A stretch of DNA of 64,000 nucleotides from Mansonella perstans (lineage: Eukaryota; Nematoda; Chromadorea; Rhabditida; Onchocercidae): NCBI GenBank assembly GCA_037074765.1, contig JBAMDO010000240.1:16473-80472 (forward strand). Reading direction: 5' to 3'. The position numbers and the translations under genes are program-made. Below the pieces are notes generated by a model. That model was not told the DNA's origin. It worked only from the letters and a program-made list of their open reading frames with translations, and ran no database searches. Each line of letters opens with the position of its first letter. The stretch's first letter is position 1. Positions 23,438-34,947 of the stretch are shown piece after piece.

Positions 23438-24368
23438 CTGAGAAACATCATTAACACTGACAACAATACAAAGATACATCTGAGTTATTAGAAGAACTGT
23501 CATTGAGAATTGAAATAAAATCTCGGAAGAGCAAAATGATAATCAGTAAAATCAGTTAAACATTATCATTTGTCAATGCATTACTTTATTTGTCTTGCTG
23601 TCACAATTTTGTAACAAACAAAATAAAGCTTCGATGGAAATCATCAAAATAATTGTCACCAGACTTTTTTACTTTTACAGCTCATTTTAGCCCCTATCAA
23701 GTAAATGACAACCAACATTATTACTCTTGCAGTGGTAAAAGTAAAGTGGTAAAAGTAATTTATGGGTAGATGTAAATAACTGGCCTTGTAACGGTTGAAA
23801 TAAAATTTACCTTTTTCAATCTTCGGTTGAGTCAAGCAGACAAAGTTTAGCTAATTGCTTTATGTTTACTTGAAAGGGATTATTTATACATTTAGCTAAC
23901 AACTTGTTCTTTAGTAACTTTCGCAAATAATCCATTTTTCGCATCATTTAAGCATTGAAATTCAATGCTTACTATTGATAATCAGGTTTCTTTCTTAGTT
24001 TCATATCTACCACAAAATATTTATTCATCATAAGCTGATGATAAAATGATGATAATGTGATGCTCCAAATCATTTAGCTTTTAAAACAATTTGAAATGAC
24101 ATCACTTTCAGAAGCAATCTACAAATGCTCTCTCCCACTGCCTCTACCTCTCTCACTAACGACAATGATATCCATGCAGAGAGTGGAAACTGCTCAAATT
24201 CAAACGTTTTATTTCATGTTTCAAAGATTTAATAATATTCTTTGCTATTTCGAAATTTTCGAATTCAGAAAGGCTTTTTTCCGCAAAAAACAGTCATTCT
24301 TTGTATATTAATATTGTTTCCGTAAAAGTCGAATTTCGATTTTCAACAAATCGCTTAAATAATATCCA
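23438..24368. other. Intergenic between peptide genes
   Basis: Promoter, 5' flank of copy 1 and 3' flank of copy 2 must lie here. No coding segment or clear repeat was seen. An imperfect direct repeat (AGTGGTAAAAGTAA) sits near 23732-23758. Confidence 0.5.
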
Positions 24369-24843
24369 TCAGCGAAACGGTGGACCTCCGAAACCGTCAT
24401 GGAACTCATGACCTCCGAAAGATTCATGAAACCCATCCCAGTTTCTCCAACGTCTCCTCCAGAATCGCCGCCTTGCCGCAAAACGAGGTCCAGATGAATA
24501 CCACGGTGCTCCATAGCCATAACCGTAGTTCCATGGGCCATGCCATGCACTTTCGTGTCTACCCCAAGCAAAATTGAAGAAGGGAACAGATAACATACCG
24601 AACTGGGCGCCAAAAAACTGTCGCTTGTCTCGTTTTCTAGAAAAAGTATGCCAATATGTACGCAATAACTAATGCCTGATTTTAATATTTCTGTTGTTAA
24701 ACAAAGAAAAGAAAAATTGAAATCAGGAAATTTAATTGTCACCTTATTTTGTTAGCATCACGTATCTTATGGCACGACACCAACAACGAGTTTGCAAAAA
24801 GTATAATAATAATAAGAGTATGTGATAGCTTTTGTGAGGACAT
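24369..24843 (-). CDS. Secreted Arg/Trp/Tyr/Gly-rich propeptide, copy 2
   Basis: Two exons, 24743-24843 and 24369-24636, with a 106-base intron (AAG/GTGACA donor, TTTTTCTAG acceptor) in consistent phase, encode 122 residues. A signal peptide (SHTLIIIILFANSLLVS) covers about residues 1-24. A basic linker, RKRDKR at 34-39, precedes a mature peptide of about 83 residues starting QFFGAQFG. It contains WNYGYGYGAPWY, then AARRRFWRRRWRNW, and a His/Gly/Phe-rich end (GGHEFHDGFGGPPFR). The split of signal peptide and mature part by one phase-2 intron is the same as in copy 1, so the two are duplicates. The ATG directly follows ATTTCAG, a probable trans-splice acceptor. A longer antisense frame over the same DNA is a by-product of GC-rich codons. 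Secreted antimicrobial or signalling peptide is an inference from composition. Confidence 0.8.
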
Positions 24844-25599
24844 CTGAAATTTTTTTTTAATATTTTGGATTGCATCATTTCTACAGAAAATTCATTATCA
24901 ATTGCCAGCAAACATACACATTTCAGCTTTTTCACTCGTCAGGTTAACCATTATGTACAACTCAGGCTAACTTTTCAGCTAACAGAAATTTCGTTTCAAA
25001 TTAATTTCAAATTACTACTTGTAATTTATTGAACGATGATAATAATTAATCGCAATTAATTAGCAAAATCTTTATTCCGATGCTGCAGTGACATCAATCC
25101 AGAGCAAATTTGAAATATTTGATCGAAGGAAGACAACATTTGGTTTCTTTCTTGCATTTTGTTAGTCTTTTCGCCAACAATTTATTATTTACTTAATAAT
25201 AACTTATCTTTTCTTTAGTCTAAGCCACAATATTAACTTCTGATTATAAACTAAAGACTATGCAAATTTCCTGCTGTCCTAAAATTTACAACAAAGATGA
25301 AAACAATTTACCGCAAGAAAGTCAAATATGGCGAAAGCAATTAATTGCAGAAATATTTTCAAAATTACTGTGTTTATAATATGACGTAATTTCATGAAGA
25401 ATGTTTGTTTGTTTATAACCAGTAAGAACTTGTTTGAGCATATTTTCTTTTCGATAATTATGAATCAACGATCAATTCGTTGTCAATTTTATGAAATTCA
25501 AGTTTAAATCAAAGTTTGGTAAAATGCAATTAGCAAGAAAACAAAAAGAAGAAGCAATGAACAAACACAATACCAGACAATACCATTAACGATACATAT
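24844..25599. other. Intergenic, nothing recognised
   Basis: AT-rich flank between peptide copy 2 and the decayed copy. It should include the promoter or outron of copy 2 (poly-A/T run 24851-24858 just upstream of the acceptor). Confidence 0.5.
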
Positions 25600-25639
25600 T
25601 CATACACATCTGCATATCGATCCAAAGATCTGGATAAAA

Positions 25640-25830
25640 TAGCCTTTTAAGTCACCAACAAAATTGGCAATTCCAAAATGGCAAGGACCTGGCCATACCC
25701 ATGGGCTATTCCATCTCCGAAAGGCTTCTTCTCTGCCAAAAATGACCCCAACTCACGCTAAAGAATGAAAATATTGAATTCTGTCCATCGTACCGAAAAA
25801 ATGCCGTTTCGCTCGAATGCCGAAAACTCA
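25640..25830 (-). pseudogene. Decayed third copy of the propeptide family
   Basis: A minus-strand frame beginning near 25827 reads VFGIRAKRHFFG, matching the processing site and first mature residues of the two intact genes (KRQFLG and KRQFFG). It continues for about 14 codons to an in-frame TGA at 25753-25755, then in the same frame reads FRRWNSPWVWPGP, echoing GPWNYGYG of copy 2. No signal-peptide exon was found upstream and the acceptor is unclear. A 28-base intron (GTGAGT ... GGCAG) would skip the stop but is implausibly short. It is best seen as a relic of a third tandem gene. Confidence 0.55.
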
Positions 25831-27148
25831 TCTTCTGAGTTCAGTCAACTAAAAGTATTAGCTATAAAGCTTAACTTTCACAATTAATTATTTCTCAGCA
25901 ATCCTCTTACACAACAAAAAATTATTTTTAATTAGCAAAAATCTGACGAGTTTTTAAATAGATTATGAAAGCTAAATTTTTGTTGTATTCGTCTTTATTG
26001 AAACGCATTATCGTGCCTTAGATTTACAAAAAAAACTTATGCTATTAGCATGTGACAATGTTTATTTCTAACAAGCAATGAAATGAATTCCATCAGATCG
26101 TATCCCAGAGCAGAAATTTTTTTTTTAAAGTTATAGCTGGAAAAAAAAGAATAAAAACGGCGTGTTTGGCATATTTTACTGTTTGGTCAGATTTCATTTT
26201 TTTGAAATCGATTCGCCGGTTTCACTAAAATTTAACAGTTTCATTTGCATTCGGCATGTTTTTTATTGAAATATGGGAAAAAATGGAAATAATGATCCGT
26301 TAAATTATTTCAATTAGAAAATAGCTATTGTAAATCAATATGACTGGAAGAAAAAAATGAAATAACTTAATTTAAACTGGCAAATGTGATTTAAATAAAT
26401 AATAATATATCCGTGTTATAAAATACAGGGAAAAAAACTGAATAAAGATGCAAACATAAATTATAGAAGTGAAAAGTTGGTGAGTAAAAGAAAATACGAC
26501 TAAATGATGAAACAAAAACTAAATGGGCAATGATTTGGCTTCAGTCAAATAATTTAAATCCGAAAGAAAATGTGATATTCCAAAAATCTCATTACTGTCA
26601 CTAATTACTAATTTATTTTATTTGAAATTGAGATATTAAGTATCTTTAGTGCCAATGATAGCACTGATTTGCATAATTACACGTCAAAACAGGTATATGA
26701 GATGCTTACAGGGGGGACGAGTGACGGATTTAATAATTAACTTTTCAAATTAATTAGAAGTCAAATGTGCAACTGGAGTAAATCACAAGTTATCATTTGA
26801 AAAAGCATTGACTTTGCTTGACTTTGTATTGATACATCAATTAAATGAATCCATGTTCTACTCATCCCTATCAAAATAAATTAATAGACAATTTTTGCTC
26901 AAAAATTTGCATGCAATTCAATGAAAAGTTATTTTTTTTGAAACTCTTGCCGCAATAAATATCGAATATATCAAATTGATGGCTAACGCATTTTCATTTA
27001 ATGTGCAAGTCGAAGTTTATCACAAAACTATTCATTTTGTTAGAATTTCACAATTCCATCCATTGTTTTCATTTTTTTCATCAAATACACCGATAAAATG
27101 AACTGCACAGTAAATATCATTACTGTCACAAAGCAATAAAACTAAACC
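25831..27148. other. Intergenic, nothing recognised
   Basis: AT-rich sequence. I found no signal-peptide exon here that could serve the decayed peptide copy, and no other coding segment. Confidence 0.5.
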
Positions 27149-28860
27149 TTAAGAATTATTGGCATTTTTTAAATGGTCAGCTGTCATATTGGTGCAGTTA
27201 TCAAAATGTTGCGCCATTATATTCATTAGTTCTATTACTACCTCAGCAGTTTGTTGATAATGTGCTGAGAATTCTTGAATATTCTGTCGAACTTTCATTA
27301 ATTGTTGCTCATATTGTGCATCAGCTTCCTTACTTTTTTGTAGCTTTGTTTGATCTTCTGGACATCTAAAAATTCATTTCTATTTGTTACAGCAAACATT
27401 TACTACAGAAATTTGCATCATACAGTATTGTTTAGTGAACAGTTGTTTAAAGAACACAGTAAGAACAAAATAGTATTCATCCTATATCTGCGAACTAGAT
27501 TTTCTTCCTTTGATATTTACAAAAATTATTGCATGAAATTAAAATGAGATTTGCTTTTTAGCTGTTTGGGCTAAGCCATCTTTGTCAAGACGTCGTTTTT
27601 TCAACTGATTGATATCACTGAGATAAATTTTCAGATTTTTTTTAAGCCACGTTTTTGACCAAGATTCAAGAAATTTCAGTTCTATCTGCAATACAATCAA
27701 ATATTTGAAAGTCGAAATTTCATTTTCCTTTTGTTTTATTTCTTTTCTTATTTTTGCGCAAAATCAAAATTTCCTATCTTTCGAACTGTAAAATGAAACA
27801 TTTGGAAGAGAATGTTATTGTGGGATGGAAAGAATTTCACATCGGAAAATTAACAAGGTAACGAAGTAATTTTGAAATTATGGGAACTTTTTTTAATTTT
27901 GAAATTGTGGAAGCATTTTGCATAAAATTTTGCCAATTTTCAAATCAATTCTTTGCAGACAAATTTCTTGCATGCACCCGTTTAGCCGTTGAGCGTTCCG
28001 CTTTCGCAATTTCTTGTAGTGCTTCTTCAACGTTTTTCATTAATTTATTGAACTAAAGCACTTAAATGTGATTTAAGTGATTAGCAAAAATGAACGCTAA
28101 AATGAACTCTTCAAAAATGAACACATTTTTTTAACACAGTAAATCAATCATTACTTGTTTGTTTCTTGATTTAGCAGCCAAGCCACTGCACACATTGGCT
28201 ATTGAGTCGGCAGGTGTCATTCCAGTGGCTTTAAAATTTGCAATCATCGATTCAACAGCCCGTGTGATTGCTGTCACGTCCGATTTACTCTGTTCGCAGA
28301 AAGTAATTGAACGGGTAACATCACTCGGAAACCTTATACAAGTTTTGTTTCTTCGATGTAATTAACAAAAGCTCAACTTATCAGTATTAATTAGTGCTTC
28401 TCACAGTCTCTGTTCTCTTTATTTGATAAAAACGTAATCTTATTATAAATAAGCATTTTTGGGTTTCTACTAATTCTAATAAAGCAAAGAGAGAAACATA
28501 ACGGTAGCACTTTATTGTAAGTTAATGCCCTTAAAAGAATGACAAATAAATCTTTCACAATTCTTAAAAGCTCTCAACTTCTCTCAATTAATATGCTTTG
28601 AATTTTATTTTATTGACAATTTCCAATTTTTAAATGAGACTGGCCAACTATTGTATGTTTTTCATTTTATAACACAAGATGTTAAAAAATGAAAATATTT
28701 ACTTAAAATTAAAACATCAATAACGTTTTTTGGCAGATTTGTGTAGACAATATATTTAAGCTAGAATCACTATATTGAAAGAGATTCAAAATTAGACAAA
28801 CTCTGTTTGTTCTGCCATATCCAGTTTGACCATCACATTTTGCTTCAATCGCCGGAACAT
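27149..28860 (-). CDS. BAR-domain protein (about 219 residues)
   Basis: Five exons in consistent phase: 28802-28860, 28155-28332, 27978-28052, 27555-27685, 27149-27365. BAR domains form curved coiled-coil dimers that bind and bend membranes, in endocytosis and related traffic. The start MFRRLKQNVMVKLDMAEQTE is the typical amphipathic first helix. Helix segments follow: FCEQSKSDVTAITRAVESM; then FNKLMKNVEEALQEIAKAER; then the basic tip LKKRRLDKDGL near residues 132-142, equivalent to KLEG/RRLD-type tips of endophilins; and a last long helix EADAQYEQQLMKVRQNIQEF. Nothing follows the BAR domain: there is no SH3 or PH module. Two junctions are unusual: the first acceptor is TATAAG, and the fourth intron appears to start with GC (AAAAA/GCAAAT). 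The exact subfamily is unknown. Confidence 0.75.
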
Positions 28861-29117
28861 CTTTAAGGTCGAAATGCTCAGTGGAAAAGATTCAACCGAA
28901 TAGTAAGAAAAAAAAATGTTAAAAATAAATGCAATTCAAACTACTCTCAACTTTTATGCCTTAATTATTATATTTAAATGAATGTATTTTCATAATTTGA
29001 AGAGAAATATTTGCATAATCAGAATTTGCAAAATCTTTATGAATTCAGAATTTTTTATTTAGATTCATACAATGTTCTATAAAGTTCATATATAGACTAA
29101 GGGAAGATGAAGTTCAC

Positions 29118-29522
29118 GGATATCATTGCAACTGAATAAACTGCTTTGATTTCCGGAAGAAGTCGAACACTCCAACGTTCTAAACGCTGAAAAGGAATAA
29201 TCCTCAACCAAATAAGCAATCTTTATTTTGGGGAAAAAATTCAATTCTCATGCAATCATCGAAATCCGATTCCATTTTGTCCGACAAGTCGCTGAAACTG
29301 CGAGATCACAACGAACTAAATAGGAACTTTAAAAGTTGATTACATATTATAATTCTTAGATTTACCGACCAATTTGCAACTAAAAATTGATAAAATTTAA
29401 CAATAATCAAGCCAGTTTTAATATGGAATCAGTACATAATTACCAAAGCGAATTACATTGATACCAAATCTGGATGTAGCAAAGTAGAATTGAATTCTCG
29501 GCGGTAACACTTCCGTGTAACT
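29118..29522 (-). CDS. Possible upstream exons, unassigned
   Basis: Two minus-strand segments have good splice sites and matching phases: 29465-29522 (after TTGTTCAG, reading REFNSTLLHPDL, donor G/GTATCA) and 29118-29186 (after CCTTTTCAG, reading RLERWSVRLLPEIKAVYS, donor ATATCC/GTGAAC). They would join in frame. The second could even join the ATG of the BAR gene in phase, adding an unexpected N-terminal extension. They may be alternative 5' exons of that gene, parts of a separate gene, or chance. Confidence 0.25.
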
Positions 29523-29741
29523 CTGAACAAGATATCAAGTTTTTTTTTCTTCTAATTAGCTTAAAAAGCAAACAAGAAAATCAAATAAACCAATTTGAAC
29601 AAACGTTTTCATCTTTGCAAAAAAATTACTACTGCAAGATGTAAAACAAAACGATCAATTCTGGGTATGACCGCGGATGAGAAGTGCTACAGAAATGATG
29701 TGTGACCCAGCAGCGGTTTCTCATCAATATAGAATCGGTCA

Positions 29742-30036
29742 ATATCTAGCGGTCAGTAGCAATGTCGGATGCCATAAGCGGAAGATAGTCAGCGTCGTGT
29801 CATCCTGATGTAAGATACTCAGAAGTGATCGTAAAGCATAGGCACCATTGCATTGAGCAAATGATATCATATCATCGAAATAAATAAGGAACAGAACAGC
29901 TGAGAATTAAACCGTGGCTTCATACGTAGCTTAAGCTAAAACTAGAAAAGAATTCTTTTAGTTGAACAATTTTAGAAATTATATCTAGCGGTCAGTAGCA
30001 ATGTCGAATGCCATAAGCAGAAAATATTCAGCGTAT
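29742..30036. repeat. 55-bp direct repeat, 239 bp apart
   Basis: The segment at 29742-29797, beginning ATATCTAGCGGTCAGTAGCA, recurs at 29981-30036 with several point differences. The surrounding 29.66-29.88 kb is more GC-rich than its neighbours and has patchy open frames, suggesting remains of an unidentified interspersed element. No terminal repeats or transposase were seen. Confidence 0.65.
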
Positions 30037-33000
30037 ACTAAAATATACTAAAATTGGAAACGCTTCAAAAATATGGCTCATTCGTTTCTCGAATGCCATC
30101 TACTTTCTTGCATTAATCACATTAAAACGTATGATATTCGCAAATTAGTCAGAAATTAACAACAGGAAAAATCAGCTTTTTATTTCTAGCACAGGCATAA
30201 ATACCAAATTATTCGATGAAAAGAATTCAACTTTAAAAAAGAAGAATTAAAATAAAAATCAATTTCCAAATTTTATATTTCAAATTTCAAATTTGCAAAA
30301 TTCTGTTCTAAACTTGCAAAATATCTATTGGATGTAAATTTCATTCGTTATTTTATGTTCTACAAAGTTCAAAAATACAATTTATTTCACGCTTTTAACC
30401 AACCGTTTTACATGAAACAGTTCGGCACAGAAAGTAGCAATTTTATAATTGATTACGATTACTTAATTATCAATATTACTTTTCCGCGATATTCACCGCT
30501 AGAAGAGATATTTACTTTCTGTGGCCACTTATCAAATTACCAATTTCAAAATAGCATTTTTTTCAGTATCACAGAGTTCTAAGATTTTTCCTGAAATACG
30601 TCGGAAATACGAAGACTACAAAGCCTTATTTAAATCAAATTCAAAAAGAATCTTTCAACATTCATCTGCAAATATTTGGAAGAAAAAAATTTTTCTTTTA
30701 TGAAATCGGAATTCGTTATATTCACCAAAATGTACTAATTCGTTTATAGTTTATGCCGTATTTCTCAAAAATAGGGTCAGAAATCAAAAATTGATAAATC
30801 GATATTTCCATGCAACGAAAATTGATTATGGTGTCATTGGTGTTATCCTGAAAATAATGTGTTTTCACACTTTTGGAATCTCTTAAGAAGGTTAGAGAAA
30901 ATATGACTAACAAAATTTTAAAGTAAAATTAAATGATTTAAAATTCTGTATTGTTATATTGATAATCAAATCAGAGCAGTCTTCTATTCAGGAAATATTC
31001 AGTATATTATTACTGAAACTCAATTTCATCTTAGGTACTTGAATAGAATTTGCCGCAGAAACGCTGTTCTTGTAATTATGGATGGAAATTTTAAAATTGA
31101 AATAAACTGCAATCATATCAAATTCTGAACACTTACAATGCCTAACAGCCTGTGAATATCTCTTGACAGAATAAGATTAATATACTTTAAATTTAAGTCT
31201 AGAACGTCTCGTTCATCGAGCTCTTACTCATGATTATGTCACCCGAATTTAACGTTGTTACGACAAATACCAATTTTATTAAAGTGATATCGATCAATCT
31301 ATTAAATGATGTACAATGGATCGAGCAATTTAACTGAATAAAAATTTGGAAAATTGCTTTTTTAAAAAGCCTTCAAAACTGCATCTAATGTTCCTTTATT
31401 ATTCCAAGGTACATTTTTTTAGATTTTCGAGTCGTAAGCTGAAATGAATTCCTTTTACTCTTTCTTTATGCAATCGAAACACCGTAAAAATGTCGTGTTA
31501 AGGTTGCGAAAGTAATTCGTTCGTAAAAGATATCAGTTTTTTGAATATTTTGGAAAAATAAGTAAATGGGAAAGAAAAAATAAAAAAAAAAAAAGCAAAA
31601 AAATGAAAAATAAAGAAAAAAAGGAATGGAAGAAAAATAATATTTTTTCGCAGACTCGTTTAAATTTATAATTTACCACTTGTAATTTCTGGCAATGAAA
31701 CGTCGGCATGTTGGAAGAGGAATGAAATTTGTGATTTGTTGAATCTATTTCTAGAAAATCTTAATTATAAAAAGCCAAAGCATGAGGGTGTTAAATTGCT
31801 TGCTCACATGGTAAAGACATAATTATTCGAAGTCAGACAATCCCAGATTTTTATGTTATTTATACATTTTTAATTCTTGTTTTTATGTTCGCAAACAGAA
31901 GTTGTAGATTTTAAAAAATTATTTCATGGCTTACGATAGTTTGTTGAATTCTTCTGAACAGTGTTCAAGTATTTTGTTGAAACTATGTTAATTTTGGTGT
32001 TGCATTTATTTGTATTTACAAATTTCTGATATTTTTGGATTTGCATATTTAATCTTTCAGTGGTTCAAAGTGACAGAGTGATTATTTTAATCTAACGTTG
32101 TAGTTGTTTCTAACAATTTTTTTAGCTTTACTGCACTTTGATTTTAATTAATTGTTGAGATTTTTACCTGATATTTATGCTTAATTATTCATCGTGCATC
32201 AAACAGTTTAGCAACAACTAAGTTAATAATAAAATGGAATTTAAATATCAAAGAAAATTTACACAAATTTTCGCACATCGCCTTAAAAAGAAAAGGGAGG
32301 ATAATTGAGAGAATAAGCCGAACAATTTTTTTTAATTAATTAAAATTCCGCAATCTATTGAGCTCCGATATTTATATTTGCTTTTTTTTTAAAGCATTTT
32401 TCTTTTTCAACAAAATTTTATTTCTGAATGTCTCTCTGTAAAAATCATTCTTTTTCCTCATCTTATTTTCTGTTACCTCAGAAAGAATGGTCTAAAAAGA
32501 TACTACAACATGGGAAATTTGTAATGAATGAATAAATAAATCATTTTGTTGAGTATTGGTGGGGACGCATAATAATTCCTTAATTAATTATCTCTATTAC
32601 GCAAAACTTTTGTTTTGTCCCATGTTCCTTAATTGTACTAACTGTAATTGTACTACTACTACCAATACTACTAATATTATTCTTGGATTTTTTGCATGCC
32701 GTTTGAAATTGATAATCTGAAAAAAAAATGAACAAATAAATCCCCACAATTTACATATCTCACATCAGTGACAAATACAGTGAAATATTTATTTACACTT
32801 TTGATGAAATAAATGTTAATTTTCCTGAACAAACATACAAATATGAGTTTTAGTAATGTAAACTTCATATATAACTATTATTATTGAACTTTCCCACTTC
32901 TGTACGGATAAATGGATGGTAAATAAGTATGCTTATATCAGTTTGCATTTTTAGTTGACATGCATAAACATATATCATCCACGCTGAATGTCTTTCATAA

Positions 33001-34947
33001 AGGTACAGGTATATGTTACAAATATTGCGAATAGAATAAGTTACTAAGATTCATATTATTTACGAAAATGTCGTTTCTGGCAGCCAGAAATTTCAAATTT
33101 TTGAAAAAGTACCACTGTACAGTTTTTATGAACGTTGACCTTTGACCTTTTCTACTGCATCAAACAAATGCTCTCTAGATCGATTAATAATGAAAAATAA
33201 CGATAAAAACATAGGCAAAAAGAGATATTTCAAAAATAATATAATTTGAACAGTTTTTGGAAAACGTAACAAATAAATTCTGACATTAAAAAAGAAAACA
33301 CACAAACAAAGCAAATTCATAGCACGAAGTATACTTCAATATGAAATTAACATCAATTTGGATACGCTAAGCTTTTTTGGTCATGGATAAACGGTATCCT
33401 AAAATGATATTACCAAGTAGGGTGTACCGAAAGGCTTTTAATCAGGAGGTAATTCAAGATGAGGAACAGTAAGCTTACTTCAGCTTGGAGATCGGTATAA
33501 ACAAGGAAGCATGATCACATGTCACATGTTCGGGAAAATGCAGTCATTGTTATATGAAATGAACATACATTACAAATTTACTACTCAATAAGAAATTAAA
33601 AACAACTCAAATCAAAATATTTGTGTAATCTTATTTCATCAAAATAATTATAACGCAATGATTTAGATTAAGAACAATTTTGTAATACAATTATATCGGT
33701 TTTCCTAACATACGTTTTTTAAATATTCGGATTAACAAATACGGTTTCTTTGATATTCTGTTAATGAACACAGTATTTTAGTATATCTGGATATATGAGA
33801 TAAGTTAGCATGACTGTTCATATGCTTATTTTCTGCCAAAGCTATAAATTACCTTCGTCAATTTTCCTCATCAAATTTTAGTTTACTGTATTGTAATAAA
33901 TATCTCACATTCCTCACAAATTTCCATTGCATAATTTTTTTTCAAATAATTTAATATCTCATCATATACTTAATGCATCGTCTTTTTTGTAAAAATTAAA
34001 TAATAATAAGGAGAAAATAAAATTTAAATAATGTGAATGGATGCATCAAGGAGAACTGTACAATGAAAACTTATTCGATGGACCAAAATTTGGAGGAAAA
34101 TTAAAACATTGTATAGATTATCTTCAGAGATGTTTCAATAATTAAAATAAGAACGAAATTAGAATACATTACATTGAACTGTTATATAGAATTTTGTGAT
34201 TTGAAGCTATGTTCAACTGGCCATCGGATAGTTTCGAGATCAATGCACATTACAGCAGTGAGGAAGCAGCTTATGTTAACTGATCCATAATACCAATGAA
34301 TAGATTACATCAGTGATAAATTGATCAATGAGTAGACAAAAAAAATGTAAATACACTTCAACTTCAGGCTGAAAAATATGAACAATTTAGGGGAAATTTG
34401 TGACAACAATTTTATAATTTACATTAAGTTCAAAAGAAATCATACGATTCGCTCAACAATCTTCAATAAATTAGTATTAACATTAAGTTCAAAAATTCCA
34501 AAAATTGGACACTGATAATCACTTAGCTAACTTCCGCATATATATATGAAACATACGCCGCAAATTGATAAAAAGAGATTATTTGAAGTATTTAATATCT
34601 GATTGGAAATGTGCAAATAATGTAATGTTAAAAATTCTAATGTCGCCGAAATTTTACAAATTCAAAAAGGAATAAAAGTGTCTGAAGTTAATTCAATAAC
34701 TGTTAACAAAATGAAGATGATATTTGCATATTTTTATCATTTAATTGTTATCCAATTAAGAAAAACTGAAGAAATAATGGAATTACGACAACAAATAGCA
34801 GACAGTACTTTAGATTAAAAATCACATATTGATAATTAATAATGCAATTTAACATAATTTATTTTGCAATACGATATCATAGTGATGAGCATTTTAAATT
34901 TCTAAAAAACAAACAAAAATAAACGGAAATTTTTTCAAATAATAAAA
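30037..34947. other. AT-rich non-coding stretch
   Basis: No gene is supported. Two very short protein-like frames were noted: 33383-33472 (+, 29 codons, MDKRYPKMILPSRVYRKAF ... DEEQ) and 34209-34283 (+, 24 codons, MFNWPSDSFEINAHY ... AAYVN). Neither has clear splice signals. Slightly GC-richer patches at 31190-31270 and 33380-33540 may be repeat relics. Confidence 0.5.

Noticed and set aside
24308..24742. 144-codon minus-strand frame over peptide copy 2
   Set aside because: It is the out-of-frame shadow of the spliced peptide gene, whose signal peptide, KR site and intron phase match its paralogue.
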